A DNA stretch of 20,440 nt from JAQUYS01 sp964430665 (GCA_964430665.1 CAYSFC010000011.1:1-20440), one strand, 5' to 3'; counted from the stretch's first letter, positions 1 to 8,138 are shown. Program-made: numbers and translations. The notes: generated by a model from the letters alone, not told the origin.

Positions 1-11
1 CAACACTAAAG

Positions 12-20
12 TTTTATAAA
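12..20 (+). promoter_or_regulatory. TATA box of the hef gene
   Basis: The sequence TTTTATAAA is centred about 26 bp before the hef ATG. Archaeal transcription starts roughly 25 bp after the TATA box, which would put the start at or next to the ATG. I infer a leaderless mRNA; no Shine-Dalgarno motif is present between this box and the start. Confidence 0.6.
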
Positions 21-41
21 CTTATTTCCTTTTTTGAAAGT

Positions 42-2234
42 ATGTTAAAAGACCTAGAACCAAGAGATTATCAATTAGAGTTGTTTTTTTCAGCCTCTAA
101 ACAAAATAGTTTAATAGTTCTCCCTACAGGTTTAGGAAAAACTGCAATTTCAATGCTTTTAGCTGCAAGAAGATTTTTACAAAATCCAAATAAAAAAATA
201 ATTTTTTTAGCACCAACAAAACCTCTTGTAGAACAACAATTAAATTCTTTCAAAAAACATTTCATCCTCCAAGAAACCGATTTCGTACTTTTAACAGGTA
301 CAGTACAACCCAAAAAAAGAAAGGATTTATTTGAAAAATCAAGATTTATTTTTTCTACACCACAAACAATTGAAAACGATATTCTTGCTCAAAATATTTC
401 TTTAAAAGAAGTTTCATTAATTGTTTTTGATGAAGCTCATCGAGCCTCGGGAAACTATGCTTACGTTTATGTTGCTCAAAATTATATGCAAAATTCAGAA
501 AACCCTTTAATTTTAGCATTAACTGCATCACCAGGTACAGACAAAGAATCTATAGATCAAATTTGCAAAAATTTATTTGTTGAAAAAATTGAATTTAAAT
601 CAAGAGAAAACAAAGAGGTTAGTAAATATGTAGAAGAAGTCAAATTAAAATGGGAAGAAATTGAATTAACAGACGAAATTAAAAAAATAATATTTCATTT
701 AAACAATTCTTGTAACAACAAATTAAAACAAATAAAATCTTTTGGATTTTTAAACAACATAAATAACACAAACAAAATAACCTTATTAAATTTACAAAAA
801 AATCTTCATGGAGAAATTGCTAAAGGAAATAAATCGTTGGAAATTTTAAAAACAATAAGTTTATTGGCAGAATCAATAAAACTTCAACACGCATTAGAAT
901 TAATAGAAACTCAATCTTTATTTTCTCTTTTAAATTATATGGAAGGTATTGTTTCAAAATCTAAAGTAACAAAAACAAAATCAGTTCAAAATTTGGTTTC
1001 AGATATTGATTTTTTATCAGCCTTAGCACTTACAAGAGATGCAATCTCTAAATCAAAAGTTCACCCAAAAATAACTTGGTTACAAAATCAAATAAAAAAT
1101 TTAATCAACGAAAAAAAAGACACAAAAACAATAATATTTACTCAGTTTAGAGATACTGCAACAGAATTACAAAAACAAATAGATCATATTTGTTTGTCAA
1201 AAGTTTTTTTTGGTCAAGCTAAAAAAAATGGAGTAGGATTTACACAAAAAGAACAAAAACAAACTATTGATGATTTTTCTCAAAACAAATTTCAAGTTTT
1301 AATAGCTACAAGTGTTGCAGAAGAAGGATTAGACATTCCTTCAGTAGATAGAGTTTTCTTTTACGAACCAATACCTAGTGCAATACGTTCAGTTCAAAGA
1401 AGAGGAAGAACAGGAAGACACTCAAAAGGACACGTAACTATTTTAGTTTCAAAAGGAACACGTGATGAAGCTTACAAATGGGCAGCTTATAACAAAGAAA
1501 AAAATATGTTCAAAACATTAAATGCTATGTCTCAACCAAATGTTCAGAAATCTTTAGAACAATTCACTCAAAAAGAAGATGTATTTATTTATGTTGATTT
1601 TAGAGAAAAAGGATCTTCATTAGTAAAAGAATTATTAAAACAAAACATTTCAATAAAAATGAAACAATTAGAAGTAGGAGATTTTTTACTCTCAAACCAA
1701 GTAGTCATAGAGTTTAAAAACATTCGAGATTTTGTTGATTCTATCGTCGATGGAAGATTGTTACAACAATTACCTTCTTTACTTCAATATGATAAACCTG
1801 TTTTAATTATAGAAGGAGATGAAGATATTTATTCTGTTAGAAATGTATCTCCAGAAGCCATTGATGGAATGTTGGCTACAATAGCAACTTCTTACAGAAT
1901 TCCTTTATTCAGAACAAAAAATGCAATAGAATCTGCAAGAGTCTTAATTGCAATAGCGAAAAGAGAACAAAAAGATAAGGAAACTATTTTCACATTTCAT
2001 ACATCAAAACCCTTAGATAAATCTCTTTTACAAGAGTATATTGCTAGTTCATTACCTAATGTGGGTGGAGCCTTAGCTAAAAAAATACTTTTACATTTTG
2101 ATAATTTAAACTCCTTCTTCAAAGCCACAAAACAAGAACTAATTGCAATAGAAGGATTAGGAGATAAAAAAGCAAACGACATATTAGAAATTCTTTCAAC
2201 ATCTTACAAAGAAAATACCAAAGACAAATATTGA
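42..2234 (+). CDS. hef: Hef-type helicase-nuclease (SF2 helicase plus XPF/ERCC4 nuclease plus HhH)
   Basis: This 730-residue protein is an archaeal Hef, the relative of FANCM/XPF that unwinds and cuts stalled forks and branched DNA. The N-terminal SF2 helicase shows Walker A PTGLGKT (28-34), DEAH (130-133), TAS (161-163) and motif VI QRRGRTGR (452-459). A helical insertion, about 180-340, lies between the two RecA lobes, as in Hef. The ERCC4 nuclease spans about 512-645, with VDFRE (518-522), GD (546-547) and E557/K559/D563. A helix-hairpin-helix pair lies at 662-720, with PNVGGALAKKI and IEGLGDKKA. The canonical ERKxxxD nuclease motif reads EFKNIRD here, so the arginine is phenylalanine. The length matches full-length Hef. 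The ATG lies 22 bp after a TATA box, fitting leaderless translation. Family assignment is firm; whether the nuclease is fully active is open. Confidence 0.95.
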   Translation: MLKDLEPRDYQLELFFSASKQNSLIVLPTGLGKTAISMLLAARRFLQNPNKKIIFLAPTKPLVEQQLNSFKKHFILQETDFVLLTGTVQPKKRKDLFEKSRFIFSTPQTIENDILAQNISLKEVSLIVFDEAHRASGNYAYVYVAQNYMQNSENPLILALTASPGTDKESIDQICKNLFVEKIEFKSRENKEVSKYVEEVKLKWEEIELTDEIKKIIFHLNNSCNNKLKQIKSFGFLNNINNTNKITLLNLQKNLHGEIAKGNKSLEILKTISLLAESIKLQHALELIETQSLFSLLNYMEGIVSKSKVTKTKSVQNLVSDIDFLSALALTRDAISKSKVHPKITWLQNQIKNLINEKKDTKTIIFTQFRDTATELQKQIDHICLSKVFFGQAKKNGVGFTQKEQKQTIDDFSQNKFQVLIATSVAEEGLDIPSVDRVFFYEPIPSAIRSVQRRGRTGRHSKGHVTILVSKGTRDEAYKWAAYNKEKNMFKTLNAMSQPNVQKSLEQFTQKEDVFIYVDFREKGSSLVKELLKQNISIKMKQLEVGDFLLSNQVVIEFKNIRDFVDSIVDGRLLQQLPSLLQYDKPVLIIEGDEDIYSVRNVSPEAIDGMLATIATSYRIPLFRTKNAIESARVLIAIAKREQKDKETIFTFHTSKPLDKSLLQEYIASSLPNVGGALAKKILLHFDNLNSFFKATKQELIAIEGLGDKKANDILEILSTSYKENTKDKY

Positions 2235-2255
2235 TTTGAATACAAAAAAGAATAA

Positions 2256-2263
2256 TTTATTAA
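2256..2263 (+). promoter_or_regulatory. TATA-like box of the peptidase gene
   Basis: TTTATTAA is centred about 26 bp before the ATG at 2286. It lies in the 51-bp gap after hef. The predicted transcription start falls at the ATG, so a leaderless transcript is likely. No GG-containing Shine-Dalgarno motif precedes the start. Confidence 0.45.
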
Positions 2264-2285
2264 GTCTAACATTTATTCAATTAAC

Positions 2286-4016
2286 ATGGTAATTTGGAAT
2301 CTTGAAAACATATATGTAACAGAAAACGAACAAAAATTAATTGATGAACTTCATCAAAAAACAGACTTATTTATTTCAAAAAAAGAAACTTTGAAACCAA
2401 CAATATCTTCTTCAGAGTTAATTAACTTATTTGAGTTAGAAGAACAAATAATTTTAATATCAAGTAAACTTTCTACAAAAACAGGCTTAAAAAATTGCGA
2501 AGATGTTTTAAACAAAGAAATTTTAAAAAAATTACAATCAATTGAATTAGATTTAACAAATTTATCAAACAACTTAATATTTTTTACACATTTCATAAAA
2601 GATTTGGATGAAGAAAATGCAAAACGATTAGAATCAAATTTAGGAAGATTTACTTATTATTTTAAAGATATTCGAAGAAGCCTTCCACATTCCAGAACAT
2701 TAGAAGAAGAGAAAATAATAAATCTTAAAGATCTTTCTGGAGAATCTGTTTTAGAAACTTTGCGTTCAATAATAACTGGAAAGTTTTCGTTTATGTGGGA
2801 TGAAGAAAAAATTAACGAAGCTCAACTTTCAGTTAAAGCAACAGATTCTTCACCAGAAGTTCGCATGAAAGCATACGATTTACTTTTAAACAAGTATAAA
2901 GAAACATCTGATGAAATAGGAGAAATATACAAAGGAGTTTCTTTAGATTGGTTTAACGAACAAGTAAATATAAGAAAGCATTCAACTTCAATCTCAGCAA
3001 GGAATTTCAGCAACACTTTATCTGATGAAACTGTTCAAATTCTTTTAAAAACTGTAAGAAACTCTAGGAAAATTTTTCAAAAATATTTTCAATTAAAATC
3101 TAAAATTTTAAACATACCTAATTCAAGATATCATGTTTATGCTCCTTACAAAATCGAATCTAAAAAGTATTCTTTTGAAGAATCCAAACAAATAGTGTTA
3201 GAAACATTTAAAGAATTTTCTGAAGAAATGTATGATTTAGCAAATTTAATTTTTGAAAAAGGAAACGTTCACAGTGATATACTTCCTTCAAAAAGAGGGG
3301 GTGCTTTCTGCACATATTATGACAAAGATGCAGTTCCTTATATTTTATTAAATCACACAGACGATTTAAATTCCTTACTTACAATGGCCCATGAGTTCGG
3401 ACATGGAGTCCATGGTCAACTAGCCAAAGATAAAACACAAATGACATATCACTCTGCAACAGCATTAGCAGAAACAGCAAGCATATTTGCAGAAATGCTT
3501 TTAACTGAAAAATTAAAGAAGAATGCAACGAAAGAAGAAAAAATTTACTTATTGATACATCATTTAGATGGTTTATTTGCGAGTATTTTAAGACAAGTAT
3601 ATTTTGTTTTATTTGAAGAAAAAGCTCACGACTTAGTTTCGAAAGGAGTAGGTACAGATGAGTTAAATAATTTATACTTTGATTTATTAAAAGAGCAATT
3701 TGGTGAAGAAATGGAAATTCCTGAAATTTTCAAATATGAGTGGTTAAGAATACCCCATATTTTTGAATTGCCGTTTTATTGTTATTCTTATTCTTTTGGG
3801 AACCTTTTAGTTCTTGCATTATATCAAAAATATAAAGAAGAAGGAGATTCATTCATCCCAAAATATTTGGAAATATTGAAAGCAGGTGGAGACAATACAA
3901 TAGAAGATATTTTGTTATCATCAAATATAAACCCAAATAGTGAAGAATTTTGGAATTCCGCAATATCTAAAATAGAAGAAGACATAAAAGAGTTAAATAG
4001 CTTAATTAACAATTAA
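2286..4016 (+). CDS. pepF: Oligoendopeptidase F-like M3 metallopeptidase
   Basis: This 576-residue zinc peptidase belongs to the M3B family (PepF), which degrades short peptides in the cytoplasm. The zinc site HEFGH is at 369-373, with the third ligand probably E396 in LAETASIFAE, at the spacing expected for M3. The downstream IPHIFELPFYCYSYSFG stretch matches the conserved His/Tyr substrate-binding region of the family. The N-terminal half is the helical oligoendopeptidase domain. No signal peptide is visible, so it should be cytosolic. The length is normal for PepF. The ATG sits in the context TTAACATGG, nearly identical to that of the primase gene downstream. It probably has its own promoter. 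Its link with the DNA genes on either side is positional only. Confidence 0.93.
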   Translation: MVIWNLENIYVTENEQKLIDELHQKTDLFISKKETLKPTISSSELINLFELEEQIILISSKLSTKTGLKNCEDVLNKEILKKLQSIELDLTNLSNNLIFFTHFIKDLDEENAKRLESNLGRFTYYFKDIRRSLPHSRTLEEEKIINLKDLSGESVLETLRSIITGKFSFMWDEEKINEAQLSVKATDSSPEVRMKAYDLLLNKYKETSDEIGEIYKGVSLDWFNEQVNIRKHSTSISARNFSNTLSDETVQILLKTVRNSRKIFQKYFQLKSKILNIPNSRYHVYAPYKIESKKYSFEESKQIVLETFKEFSEEMYDLANLIFEKGNVHSDILPSKRGGAFCTYYDKDAVPYILLNHTDDLNSLLTMAHEFGHGVHGQLAKDKTQMTYHSATALAETASIFAEMLLTEKLKKNATKEEKIYLLIHHLDGLFASILRQVYFVLFEEKAHDLVSKGVGTDELNNLYFDLLKEQFGEEMEIPEIFKYEWLRIPHIFELPFYCYSYSFGNLLVLALYQKYKEEGDSFIPKYLEILKAGGDNTIEDILLSSNINPNSEEFWNSAISKIEEDIKELNSLINN

Positions 4017-4029
4017 TTTTATAATTAAG
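4001..4029. repeat. Inverted repeat spanning the pepF 3' end and the primase TATA box
   Basis: CTTAATTA (4001-4008) and TAATTAAG (4022-4029) are perfect 8-bp inverted arms with a 13-bp spacer. The repeat includes the pepF stop codon and overlaps the TATA-like box of the primase gene. It could be an operator or a weak hairpin. In DNA this AT-rich, chance is a real alternative. Confidence 0.4.
4017..4026 (+). promoter_or_regulatory. TATA box of the primase gene
   Basis: TTTTATAATT is centred about 26 bp before the ATG at 4047. This distance puts the transcription start at the ATG and argues against the in-frame GTG at 4029, which would lie upstream of the transcript. Confidence 0.5.
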
Positions 4030-4046
4030 TGTGCTTTTCTTTTAAC

Positions 4047-6062
4047 ATGGAAATATCAGTCTCTCTGTCGTATTATAAAAGATCTGAAGTTCAAGAAGCA
4101 ATAGTAAGAGAGGCTTCCAACAAAGAATGTTCTGTAAGATTTCTAAATGAGGGTTTCGGTAAGCGACCTGATGTTTTAACATACCCAAACGATGTTTTAG
4201 AATTAGCTAAAAAGAAAGCAGCTTCATTTCATTGTTCGGAAGAACTGTGGTATAATCCTTTAGCGATCGAAACAGGAATGAAAAAAGCAGATTTAGATAA
4301 TTTAAGGTTAGGCTGGGATTTAATTTTAGACATTGATTGTCCTGATTGGGAACTTTCAAAACTAACAACACATATGTTTATTAAAGCCTTAAAAGATCAT
4401 GGAATAAAAACAATATTTTGTAAATTTTCAGGAAACAAAGGTTTTCATATTGCAGTACCTTTTGAATCTTTTCCAAAAATAATTCCTTTTGAAGGAAAAC
4501 AAATAGAATTCAAAAATTATTTTCCAGATGGTGCAAAAAGTATTGCATTATATCTTTTAAGTTATATTACAGAAAACTATGCTAAAGTCACTGAGAAAGG
4601 AGTATCTTTTTTAGATAAATTTAACTTCAACTTTAACCATTTAGATAAAATAGCTGAGAAAACAGGACACTCAACAACTGCGTACCGTTGTTCAAATTGT
4701 AAAACCATATTTGAAGATTTACCTATACAAAAAAAAGCAAAATATGTTTGCTCAAAATGTTCTACAGTAAATGCACCCAAAGGAAATCCTGATTTAATTC
4801 GTTGTTCCTCTTGTGATTTTCCAATTGAACCCTCTTTTGAAAAAAACGTTTGTCCTGAATGTCATAAAACAAGTTCTTTTGAAAAAATATTTAATTTCTT
4901 TGCAGTTGTTGAAGTTGATACAATTTTAATAGCCTCAAGACACTTATACAGAATGCCTTATTCATTACACGAAGGTTCACAATTAGTTTCTATACCTATA
5001 AACAAAGATGAAGTTTTACAATTTGAAAAAAACATGGCTAATCCTAAAACAATTTCATTCAACAAAAAATTTATGGAAAGAGAAAAAGCAATTCCGGGCG
5101 AGGCCTCTTCACTAGTAACTTCTGCATTTGACTTTACATTCAAACAATCCTCAAACAAAACAAAAGTTAGAAAAGAAATTTCAATTCCTGAAAAAGCAAT
5201 ACCTCAAAAATTTTTCCCACCATGTATTCAAAATATTTTATTGGGATTAGAAGATGGTAAAAAAAGAGCATTATTTATTTTAATTAATTTTTTAAGATCT
5301 ATTGGTTGGAATTATGAAAACATAGAAACATTAGTTTATGAATGGAATGAAAAAAATCCGGAACCTTTAAGAGAACAATATCTCAAAGGACAACTATTTC
5401 AAATAAAAAAGAATAAAAAAGTTGTACTTCCACCAAGTTGTACAAATAAAGACTATTACAAAGCATTGCTTATTTGTGAAAAAGATGAATTTTGTCCCAG
5501 AATAAAAAATCCTGCACACTACTCAAAATTTAAAGAAGAATTAGAAAAAAAAGGTTTGAAAAAAACCAAAACACCAACAAATTCAAACAATAAAGAAATT
5601 CTAATTGTAGATTCTTCTGATAATGTAGTTTCCAACAAGAAAAAAACAGAACTAAATGATAAAGATACAATAAGAAAATCTTTTTTACTCATAAAAAATC
5701 ACGCACAAGGAATTTTATTAGGTAAATTTACAAAATCAAATACATGGGGTCTTCCAATAGTGTCTTTGGTTGGAAAAAAACAAACTTATGAAAGTGCTAT
5801 AAAAAAAGATGCTAAAGATATAATGGGTTTAAGAACATTTGTTTTAAGAGAAGGACCAAAAAAAGGACCCAAAGAAAATCAAAACTTTTTTTCACAATGG
5901 TATTTTACATTAGTTGAAAGAAACCCTGAAAATTTCAATATAGATAGAAATATAATTTCTGAACTTAAATGGTTTCCTAGAAATGTTTTAGAAAAAAAAT
6001 TCAATCAAAACCCTTCAAATTTCAAAGATGAAGTAAAAACACTTTTAATTGAAAAGTATTAA
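4047..6062 (+). CDS. priS: Fused archaeal DNA primase: PriS catalytic part, PriL Fe-S domain and C-terminal Nudix-like domain
   Basis: This 671-residue protein joins both primase subunits, which normally are separate; the complex makes RNA primers for replication. The PriS part shows the DID catalytic motif (95-97), SGNKGFH (128-134), a third aspartate near 291 and RMPYSLH (302-308). An insertion carries four CxxC pairs (C215/218, 235/238, 253/256, 269/272), consistent with two zinc ribbons. A PriL C-terminal-type segment (about 386-495) has PPCI, PPSC and two further cysteines (C393, C465, C477, C483), the pattern of its 4Fe-4S ligands. The last domain (about 543-669) has a Nudix-like TWGLP and a degenerate Nudix box ending KDAKDIMGL. 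An in-frame GTG at 4029 exists, but the TATA box spacing favours ATG 4047. A fused PriS-PriL is known in Nanoarchaeum equitans; I know of no Nudix extension there. Confidence 0.9.
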   Translation: MEISVSLSYYKRSEVQEAIVREASNKECSVRFLNEGFGKRPDVLTYPNDVLELAKKKAASFHCSEELWYNPLAIETGMKKADLDNLRLGWDLILDIDCPDWELSKLTTHMFIKALKDHGIKTIFCKFSGNKGFHIAVPFESFPKIIPFEGKQIEFKNYFPDGAKSIALYLLSYITENYAKVTEKGVSFLDKFNFNFNHLDKIAEKTGHSTTAYRCSNCKTIFEDLPIQKKAKYVCSKCSTVNAPKGNPDLIRCSSCDFPIEPSFEKNVCPECHKTSSFEKIFNFFAVVEVDTILIASRHLYRMPYSLHEGSQLVSIPINKDEVLQFEKNMANPKTISFNKKFMEREKAIPGEASSLVTSAFDFTFKQSSNKTKVRKEISIPEKAIPQKFFPPCIQNILLGLEDGKKRALFILINFLRSIGWNYENIETLVYEWNEKNPEPLREQYLKGQLFQIKKNKKVVLPPSCTNKDYYKALLICEKDEFCPRIKNPAHYSKFKEELEKKGLKKTKTPTNSNNKEILIVDSSDNVVSNKKKTELNDKDTIRKSFLLIKNHAQGILLGKFTKSNTWGLPIVSLVGKKQTYESAIKKDAKDIMGLRTFVLREGPKKGPKENQNFFSQWYFTLVERNPENFNIDRNIISELKWFPRNVLEKKFNQNPSNFKDEVKTLLIEKY

Positions 6063-6081
6063 AGAACAAATTAGTCTTTAA

Positions 6082-6142
6082 AAAACTATTAAAACTAAAA
6101 ATAGTTTTATTTTAAAATAAAAAGGTCATAATGGTCTTTTTT
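6082..6142 (+). terminator. Probable terminator after the primase gene
   Basis: A perfect 9-bp stem AAAACTATT/AATAGTTTT (6082-6090 and 6100-6108, 9-nt loop) begins 20 bp after the stop codon. It is followed by T-rich sequence and a run of six T at 6137-6142. Archaeal termination depends mainly on T-rich stretches, so the T-run is the better-supported part; the hairpin may be incidental. Confidence 0.5.
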
Positions 6143-6170
6143 CCAAAAACAGATTAAAAATAAGCAAAAC

Positions 6171-6180
6171 ATTTATAAAG
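6171..6180 (+). promoter_or_regulatory. TATA box of the ribosomal protein operon
   Basis: ATTTATAAAG is the best TATA box in the 254-bp gap before L3. Transcription would start near 6200, giving a leader of about 115 nt. A second candidate, TTAATATATG (6221-6230), would give a leader of about 60 nt. Either way the operon mRNA has a leader, unlike the three upstream genes. Confidence 0.5.
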
Positions 6181-6206
6181 AAAATAAGTTTTCCCACATT
6201 TCTACA

Positions 6207-6229
6207 ATATATTAAAAAACTTAATATAT
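6207..6229 (+). promoter_or_regulatory. AT-rich stem-loop in the L3 operon leader
   Basis: ATATATTAA (6207-6215) and TTAATATAT (6221-6229) form a perfect 9-bp stem with the 5-nt loop AAAAC. It would lie at the 5' end of the mRNA if transcription starts near 6200. It could be a leader structure or part of an alternative promoter. Being all A/T, the stem is thermally weak. Confidence 0.45.
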
Positions 6230-6316
6230 GATGTCCGGCCTGGAAATAAATCCTTTTTCAGTACAAGTAACAGATTAAAAAACTGTTTCTGAAATAAAGA
6301 TAACATAGATGATAAA

Positions 6317-7300
6317 ATGAAATTAGTCAATCCAAGACATGGAAGTATGCAATTTTGGCATAGGAAGCGAGCAGCTAGACCTTATGCTAGAATTCGCTCT
6401 CTGCCCAATGTAAAAGAGGCAAAACCCTTAGTTTTTGCTGGTTATAAGGCAGGTATGACTCACGTTGTTGCAATTGACACAAAGAAGACATCTATAACAA
6501 AAGGAGAATCCGTAGCGATTCCTGTTACAGTTATAGAATGCCCTGATTTGAAAATTGCAAGCGTGCGGTTTTATGGAAAAAATGGATACGGAACATCAGT
6601 TTCAAAGGAACTTTTCTTTAAACACACTAAAGAGTTAGAAAGAAAAGTTACTCTTTCTAAAAAACTATCAACCAAAGAAGATATTTCTAAAGTTGATTTA
6701 AAAGATGTTCAAGATATCACAATTACAGCTTACACTCAACCTAAACTAACAGGTATAGGTAAGAAAACTCCAGAAATATTTGAAATAAGATTTGGCGGTT
6801 CTATCGAAGAAAAATTAAATTATATAATTGAACACATTGAATCTGGAATTTCTATTAAAGATGTTTTCGATGAAGGAAGTTTTGTTGATACAAGAGCAGT
6901 AACAACTGGTAAAGGTTACCAAGGTCCTGTAAAAAGATTTGGCATTAATTTAAGAGCAAAAAAATCAGAAAAAACCAAAAGAGGTCCTGGTTCTTTAGGT
7001 TCTTGGAAAGGTCAAGGTCATATGATGTATAGAATTGCATATGCAGGTCAAATGGGATACCACCAAAGAACCCAATATAATAATTATATATTAAAGATTT
7101 CTGACAACGTAGATGAAGTAAATCCCAAAGGTGGCTTTATAAGATATGGAAATGTAAAATCAACTTTTGTATTGGTTCGAGGTTCAGTACCTGGTCCAAA
7201 GAAAAGATTAATATCTTTAACAGCTCCTTTGAAAAAATCTAAATTAGCTTCAAAACCTACAATTGAATTTGTAAGTACTGAATCAAAACAAGGTAATTAA
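6317..7300 (+). CDS. rpl3: 50S ribosomal protein L3 (uL3)
   Basis: This 327-residue protein is archaeal uL3, an early-assembly large-subunit protein that reaches the peptidyl-transferase centre. The N-terminus has the archaeal/eukaryotic hallmark HGSMQFWHRKRA, followed by FAGYKAGMTHVV. The core has TGKGYQGPVKRFG and GPGSLGSWKGQG near the middle, and GSVPGPKKRL near the end. The length is normal for archaeal L3. It is the first gene of the ribosomal cluster, with a long leader and only a weak Shine-Dalgarno-like GATGAT before the ATG. It is followed after one base by L4. Confidence 0.98.
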   Translation: MKLVNPRHGSMQFWHRKRAARPYARIRSLPNVKEAKPLVFAGYKAGMTHVVAIDTKKTSITKGESVAIPVTVIECPDLKIASVRFYGKNGYGTSVSKELFFKHTKELERKVTLSKKLSTKEDISKVDLKDVQDITITAYTQPKLTGIGKKTPEIFEIRFGGSIEEKLNYIIEHIESGISIKDVFDEGSFVDTRAVTTGKGYQGPVKRFGINLRAKKSEKTKRGPGSLGSWKGQGHMMYRIAYAGQMGYHQRTQYNNYILKISDNVDEVNPKGGFIRYGNVKSTFVLVRGSVPGPKKRLISLTAPLKKSKLASKPTIEFVSTESKQGN

Positions 7301-7301
7301 A

Positions 7302-8138
7302 ATGGAATTAAAAATAATTGACCAAAAAAACACTGGAACAAAAACAGTGAAATTACCTATTCAATTCGAAGAAGGATATAGACCAGATTTAATTAAGCGT
7401 GCAGTTTTAGCAATACAAGCAGCACGAAGACAACAATATGGTGCAAGTCCTGAGGCAGGTAAGAGATATTCCTCATATGTTTCCAAAAGAAGACATAATT
7501 ATAAAGGAACTTATGGTATTGGACAATCACGAACTCCAAGAAAAGTTCTAAATAGAAGAGGAACAAGATTTTATTTTGTTGGTGCAACTGCACCCCAAAC
7601 AGTTGGTGGACGAAGAGCACATCCTCCAAAAGCAGAAAAAATTTGGGAACTTAAAATTAATGTGAAAGAAAGAAGAAAAGCAATAAGATCAGCTATGGCA
7701 GCAACAATGCTTCCAGAACTAATCCAAGCAAGAGGTCATAAAATACCTAAAAACTTCCCTTTCATTTTAGATTCTTCATTTGAAAACATAGAAAAAACTA
7801 AAGAAGTTGTTTTAGCTTTAGAAACACTTGGTTTCAAAGAAGAATTAGAAAGAGCAAACGAAGTTAGAATTCGAGCTGGTATAGGAAAGATGAGAGGACG
7901 TAAACACGTAACAAAAAAATCTATTTTATTTGTGGTGTCAAAAGATTGTCCTTTACTTAAAGCAGCAACAAACATTTCTGGAGTTGACGTAGTTCCTGCA
8001 AATTCTTTAAATGCAGAATTATTAGCTCCTGGAACTCATGCAGGAAGACTAACTTTATTTACAAATGAAGCTTTAGATACAATTCAAAAAAACAATTTGT
8101 TTATGAACAACAAACCTGTAAGAGGTGAAGCTAAATGA
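7302..8138 (+). CDS. rpl4: 50S ribosomal protein L4 (uL4, archaeal L4/L1e type)
   Basis: This 278-residue protein is archaeal uL4, which binds 23S rRNA and lines the exit tunnel. Recognisable stretches are RRQQYGASPEAGKRYSS, the basic tunnel loop around GIGQSRTPRKV and GGRRAHPPK, and ERRKAIRSAMAAT. The ATG is one base after the L3 stop, and the motif AAGGTAATTAAAATG supplies a Shine-Dalgarno inside the L3 3' end. The 3' end overlaps L23 by ATGA, so translation of the two is probably coupled. Confidence 0.97.
   Translation: MELKIIDQKNTGTKTVKLPIQFEEGYRPDLIKRAVLAIQAARRQQYGASPEAGKRYSSYVSKRRHNYKGTYGIGQSRTPRKVLNRRGTRFYFVGATAPQTVGGRRAHPPKAEKIWELKINVKERRKAIRSAMAATMLPELIQARGHKIPKNFPFILDSSFENIEKTKEVVLALETLGFKEELERANEVRIRAGIGKMRGRKHVTKKSILFVVSKDCPLLKAATNISGVDVVPANSLNAELLAPGTHAGRLTLFTNEALDTIQKNNLFMNNKPVRGEAK

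Larger units (their letters stand above)
6148..6281 (+). repeat. 13-bp direct repeat flanking the ribosomal operon promoter
   Basis: AACAGATTAAAAA occurs at 6148-6160 and again at 6269-6281. The first copy lies just upstream of the TATA box, the second in the presumed mRNA leader. The second copy can also pair weakly (AACAG with CTGTT at 6283-6287). The arrangement fits a regulator-binding site, but no function is shown. Confidence 0.4.

Noticed and set aside
4029..4046. GTG start giving six extra residues on the primase
   Set aside because: It would lie before the transcription start predicted from the TATA box at 4017-4026, and the extra residues match no primase motif.
6121..6143. Repeated GGTC around ATAAT as an operator
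   Set aside because: The unit is only four bases and sits in the probable terminator of the primase gene; chance is more likely.
6309..6320. A 3-codon ORF (ATG ATA AAA TGA) overlapping the L3 start
   Set aside because: It has no convincing Shine-Dalgarno, and such short ORFs are common by chance in this base composition, so I do not list it as a feature.
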